NCBI GenBank assembly: GCA_900315695.1
Contig: ONAE01000060.1
Span: 1-45,075 of the forward strand
Length of the DNA: 45,075 nucleotides
Direction: 5' to 3'
DNA from: an uncultured Prevotella sp.
GTDB lineage: Bacteria; Bacteroidota; Bacteroidia; Bacteroidales; Bacteroidaceae
In this document: positions 41,739-45,075 of the stretch, piece after piece
Numbering within the stretch: position 1 is the first letter of the stretch
How the letters are laid out: each line of letters starts with the position of its first letter
Program-made: the position numbers and the translations under genes
The notes under the pieces: model-generated
Databases searched by the model: none
What the model saw: the letters and a program-made list of their open reading frames with translations, nothing else
Told to the model about the DNA's origin: nothing

Positions 41739-41825
41739 AACTACTATTAATTATGAAGAGATTTAATCTGTGGATGCTGGTCGCCATCCTGTCGTGCGGC
41801 CTTTTGACAACCTCCTGTTCGGAGA
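41739..41825 (+). repeat. Direct repeat copy 1 (leader and signal peptide)
   Basis: The 14 bases before the ATG and the first 73 coding bases are nearly identical to 43264-43350 (one difference seen, GCC versus ACC). Confidence 0.9.
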
Positions 41826-43246
41826 TTGACAACCCTGCACCTGTGCGTGAACTCAGTAATAGCATCGACGAGTTCTGGGATATGCCTGGCAATGCCGGCG
41901 ACCCTGAAGTTGTGGCTGCCCTGCAGTCGATCGAGAACGTTGTGGATCTGAAGCCCTTTATGAATGTCTTTCTTGGGCAGTGCTACTATTTCAACTATAA
42001 TCAGCTGGTTGACCACAACAATCCCTCTAAGGGCACTTTCAAGCAGCAGGTGGTACTGACCTTTGTCGGTAAGGATGCGCCTACGATCCTGCATACCCAA
42101 GGTTATTCACTTACTACCCAACCCGATCCTAATAACATCAAGAACCACCTTGACAGCATCAAGGCACCTCATTTCCTTTGGGCGCTGTCAAAAGAAGGTG
42201 ACAAGAAGAAATTCGATCTTAACTGTTTGCAAGTGGAGTATCGTTATCATGGTTTCTCACTGCCAGAGGGTGATAAAGACTCCTTCACGTATATGACTGC
42301 TGAGCAGCACTCAAAAGACCTTCACGCCATTGTGAGCGATCTGAAGAAAGCTCTTATTACAGGCAGTGGCAAATGGCTGAGCACAGGTGTCAGCAAGAAT
42401 GGTGATACTTCTACGCAGTATGCCTATTTTGACGAGCTGAATGGTTGGAATGACATCGATGTCTATGTGCCTTTTGCGTCTCCAATCACCATACAGGAGG
42501 ATGATATCCGTATCGGCACCTATATGATCACCAAATCTACTAAGGATAAGCTGGCAGATCTTGAAAAGGTTTACAAGAAGCTGGTTGATGACAGGGCTGT
42601 GGCTGACTCGACCATTGCAGCCTATGCCAAGAAAGGCGTAAAGTTTAAAAAGGATTCTGCTCTCTTGACTACAGTTACTACGGTTGTCGGTAATCTCTTT
42701 GATTTGCAGTCATACGCAGATTACAACACGTGGACCAAACTGATTCCCAAAGAGGGTGATAAGCCTGAAACCTATGCAAAATTCTTCATGCTCAATTCTA
42801 ATAGTCCTGAAGTCGAATATAAAGGAGCTGGTGCCCGTGGCCCGTTGCATAAGCGTAGAACCCCCTACGAAGTGCAGAATGCCATGGAGCAAGGTGGTGC
42901 TGGATTTGATTTCTCATGGTTCTTGGATGGCAAACTGCTCTCGGAGTCAGACAAGAAGTACTTTAAGGATTATATGGAGAAAAGCAAAAACTCCAAGACA
43001 ATGGATCTGCAGGTGAATGTTCGGAAGAATCTGGAGACTACCACGAAGAAGCTGATCTTCGTGTATGGTGAGGATGATCCATGGACAGGTGCTGCCATTC
43101 CCGATCCCACGAATCCCAACGTGAAGAAGTACATCGTGCCTCATGGCACACACACTGACGACTTCAAAGTCTATGCCAGATATCCTGGCGGTCAGGAGAT
43201 CGCTGATAAGATCATGGCTGATGTTAAAGCCATCCTGTTCCCCTAA
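41753..43246 (+). CDS. S37-family peptidase lipoprotein, copy 1
   Basis: A 497-residue lipoprotein: MKRFNLWMLVAILSCGLLTT followed by the lipobox Cys at 22. The rest resembles the S37 (PS-10, Streptomyces prolyl/tripeptidyl aminopeptidase) family, an alpha/beta hydrolase fold: LQVEYRYHGFSLPE, the serine in STGVSKNGDT (S214), the acid in FVYGEDDPWTGA and the histidine in VPHGTHTDDF. It should release N-terminal peptides at the cell surface or periplasm. A paralogue starts 31 bases downstream with the same leader, so the two form an operon from a duplication. Confidence 0.88.
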   Translation: MKRFNLWMLVAILSCGLLTTSCSEIDNPAPVRELSNSIDEFWDMPGNAGDPEVVAALQSIENVVDLKPFMNVFLGQCYYFNYNQLVDHNNPSKGTFKQQVVLTFVGKDAPTILHTQGYSLTTQPDPNNIKNHLDSIKAPHFLWALSKEGDKKKFDLNCLQVEYRYHGFSLPEGDKDSFTYMTAEQHSKDLHAIVSDLKKALITGSGKWLSTGVSKNGDTSTQYAYFDELNGWNDIDVYVPFASPITIQEDDIRIGTYMITKSTKDKLADLEKVYKKLVDDRAVADSTIAAYAKKGVKFKKDSALLTTVTTVVGNLFDLQSYADYNTWTKLIPKEGDKPETYAKFFMLNSNSPEVEYKGAGARGPLHKRRTPYEVQNAMEQGGAGFDFSWFLDGKLLSESDKKYFKDYMEKSKNSKTMDLQVNVRKNLETTTKKLIFVYGEDDPWTGAAIPDPTNPNVKKYIVPHGTHTDDFKVYARYPGGQEIADKIMADVKAILFP

Positions 43247-43263
43247 TGTAGAGTAATGTTTAG

Positions 43264-43350
43264 AACTACTATTAATTATGAAGAGATTTAATCTGTGGAT
43301 GCTGGTCACCATCCTGTCGTGCGGCCTTTTGACAACCTCCTGTTCGGAGA
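43264..43350 (+). repeat. Direct repeat copy 2 (leader and signal peptide)
   Basis: Copy of 41739-41825 at a distance of 1525 bases. Confidence 0.9.
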
Positions 43351-44777
43351 GTGACAATCCTGTTGATCCGTATAGTAAAAACATCGATGTGTTCTGGGAT
43401 ATGCCAGGCAATGCCGGTGACCCTGAAGTTGTTGCAGCCTTGAAGTCGATTAAGAACGTTGTGGATCTGAAACCCTTTATGAACGTCAATCTCGGTCAGT
43501 GCTATTATTTCAACTATAATCAGCTGGTTGACCACAACGATCCCTCCAAGGGCACCTTCAAGCAGCAGGTGGTACTGAGTTTTGTCGGTAAGGATGCGCC
43601 TACGATCCTTCATACTGAGGGCTATAACCTTACTGGTTTTTACAGGGTTAATAACAACACAAATCGCCTTGACAGTATCAAGGCGCCCCATTTCCTTTGG
43701 GCACTGTCGAAAGATTATGGTAAAAATGGGTTCGATCTTAACTGTGTGCAGGTGGAGTATCGCTATCATGGTTTCTCACTGCCGGAATGGGATGCCGACT
43801 CCTTCAAGTACCTGAGTGCTGAGCAGCAGTCAGAAGACCTTCACGCCATTGTGACCGATCTGAAGAAAGCCCTGATTACCGGTGATGGTAAATGGCTCAG
43901 CACTGGCGTCAGCAAGAATGGTGATACCACTGTACAGTATGCCTATTTTGACGAGCTGAATGACTGGAACGACATCGATGTCTATGTGCCCTTCGGATCT
44001 CCTGTCACCACACAGGCGGAGGATCTTCGTATCGGTAACTATATGATCAACGAAGCTGCAAAAGATGCGCTGCCACAACTTGAGAAGGTTTTCAAGAAGC
44101 TGGTTGATGACGGGGATGTTGCTGATGCCACTATTGATGCTTATGCCGATATACTTTATAAAGAAGGAGATGAGCTTGACAAGGATTCTGCTTACCTGTT
44201 TACCATTGACAGAGCGTATGGTAATCTCTTTAAAGTGATGTCATACGGTGATTTCGACACATGGTCCAAGCTGATTCCCCGGGAGGATGATAAGCCTGAG
44301 TACTATGCTTACTTCTTTATGCTTGATGACGATAGTGACGACATCTATCCCAAAGAAGCTAAAGCCCGTGGCCCGTTACTTAAGCGTAGAGATCCGTTCG
44401 ATATACAGATATCCATCGACCAGGGTAATAGGGGCTTGGATTATACATGGATCCTTGATGGCAAGCTGCTTTCAGACTCAGACAAGAAGTTTTTTAAGAA
44501 TGAAATGGAGAAGAGCATAAAATCCAAGACGCTCGATCTGCAGGTGAAAATCCTGATCAATCTGGAGACTACCGAGAAGAAGCTGATCTTCGTGTATGGT
44601 GAGGATGATCCCTGGACAGGTGCTGCCATTCCCGATCCCACGAATCCCAACGTGAAGAAGTACATCGTACCTCATGGCACACACACTGACAACTTCGATA
44701 CATACGGCAGGTATCCTGGCGGTCAGGAGATCGTTGACAAGATCATGGCTGATGTCAAAGCCATCTTGTTCCCCTAA
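43278..44777 (+). CDS. S37-family peptidase lipoprotein, copy 2
   Basis: A 499-residue paralogue of the preceding gene with the same lipoprotein signal. The catalytic set is intact: STGVSKNGDT (S212), FVYGEDDPWTGA and VPHGTHTDNF. The signal region and C-terminal catalytic segment are nearly identical to copy 1, whereas the central lid-like region (about 245-400) is clearly different and has a short extra acidic stretch (DDDSDDIYPKEAKARG). This suggests different substrate preference, or gene conversion keeping the ends alike. Confidence 0.88.
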   Translation: MKRFNLWMLVTILSCGLLTTSCSESDNPVDPYSKNIDVFWDMPGNAGDPEVVAALKSIKNVVDLKPFMNVNLGQCYYFNYNQLVDHNDPSKGTFKQQVVLSFVGKDAPTILHTEGYNLTGFYRVNNNTNRLDSIKAPHFLWALSKDYGKNGFDLNCVQVEYRYHGFSLPEWDADSFKYLSAEQQSEDLHAIVTDLKKALITGDGKWLSTGVSKNGDTTVQYAYFDELNDWNDIDVYVPFGSPVTTQAEDLRIGNYMINEAAKDALPQLEKVFKKLVDDGDVADATIDAYADILYKEGDELDKDSAYLFTIDRAYGNLFKVMSYGDFDTWSKLIPREDDKPEYYAYFFMLDDDSDDIYPKEAKARGPLLKRRDPFDIQISIDQGNRGLDYTWILDGKLLSDSDKKFFKNEMEKSIKSKTLDLQVKILINLETTEKKLIFVYGEDDPWTGAAIPDPTNPNVKKYIVPHGTHTDNFDTYGRYPGGQEIVDKIMADVKAILFP

Positions 44778-44856
44778 TCACCCCGTAATTATCGTGATCA
44801 ACATAGAAGAAGGGGCAGGCACTCTTGCGCCCCTATGATTGATTATAAAGGAATAT

Positions 44857-44897
44857 AAAAATGAGGAACTGTGTTGAAACAATTCCTCATTTTTTTA
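44857..44897 (+). terminator. Terminator of the S37 peptidase operon
   Basis: Stem AAAAATGAGGAA / TTCCTCATTTTT with a 12-14-base loop and a T-run. A weaker GGGGC/GCCCC hairpin precedes it at 44814-44833. Confidence 0.85.
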
Positions 44898-45075
44898 TTG
44901 TATATCAATACGTTATTGATATTAGTAGCGAATTGTACGGTCACCAACTCTTCCATTGTCAGAGCGCGTGCGCCCTTGATGAACTTGCGGGACCTGTCCT
45001 CTGTGAGTTCACGGAAACATCAATATAGCAGTGGTAGATTTCAATATATCTTGGATAGTAACCTTACCGCCGTTT
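44898..45075 (-). other. Unassigned right edge, possible decayed minus-strand coding sequence
   Basis: On the minus strand short coding-like pieces in different frames are seen: GKVTIQDILKSTTAILMF ending at a stop, then ELTEDRSRKFIKGARALTME continuing to VQFATNINNV. No intact gene and no family recognised. It could be the broken 3' end of a gene beyond the window. Confidence 0.3.

Overview
The window reads as chromosome of a Bacteroidales bacterium, most likely a Prevotella-like member. Promoters carry the Bacteroidetes -7 box TAnnTTTG, several with a TTTG box 19-20 bases upstream, and Shine-Dalgarno signals are weak. Lineage-typical families are present: DUF3822 next to rsmD, a PorT-like barrel, a stand-alone AICAR transformylase and an S37 peptidase pair. 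No rRNA, tRNA, CRISPR array or complete insertion sequence was seen.

Layout. 1-1.2 kb: an AT-rich accessory edge with an XRE regulator and the N-terminal part of a DUF4236-FtsK fusion, followed by decayed sequence to 1.8 kb. 1.8-13.5 kb: housekeeping genes (dnaG, cardiolipin synthase, rsmD-DUF3822, a RecD-like helicase, a DUF4332 protein, rmuC, a phosphopantetheinyl transferase, a HerA-like ATPase, and a thioredoxin-hydrolase fusion with a damaged 5' end). 13.5-20.8 kb: a self-contained minus-strand operon, with its own promoter and terminator, encoding a STAS protein, a 1425-residue VgrG-like spike, a 623-residue beta-solenoid protein and a 220-residue protein resembling ribosome recycling factor. 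20.8-26.4 kb: a REP-like palindrome, an M23/LysM peptidase, recG, ispD, a DJ-1 protein and NAD kinase. 26.5-29.4 kb: an ABC transporter operon with its GntR (YtrA-type) regulator and a likely operator. 29.5-35.3 kb: a MacAB-TolC-like export operon. 35.3-38.9 kb: a small basic protein, AICAR transformylase, a 58-residue protein, a broken rplS remnant and a split 5'-nucleotidase. 39-41.2 kb: a PorT-like barrel and a secreted protein with two sets of 16-residue repeats. 41.4-44.8 kb: a ferredoxin and two tandem S37 lipoprotein peptidases.

The most unusual part is the STAS-VgrG operon. No sheath, tube, baseplate or ClpV gene accompanies it. Its VgrG carries a coiled coil of about 220 residues inside the gp5-type OB domain and a long helical C-terminal extension. 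Its last gene looks like a full-length but divergent RRF. These could form an orphan spike/effector cassette loaded onto a contractile injection system encoded elsewhere; that role is inference.
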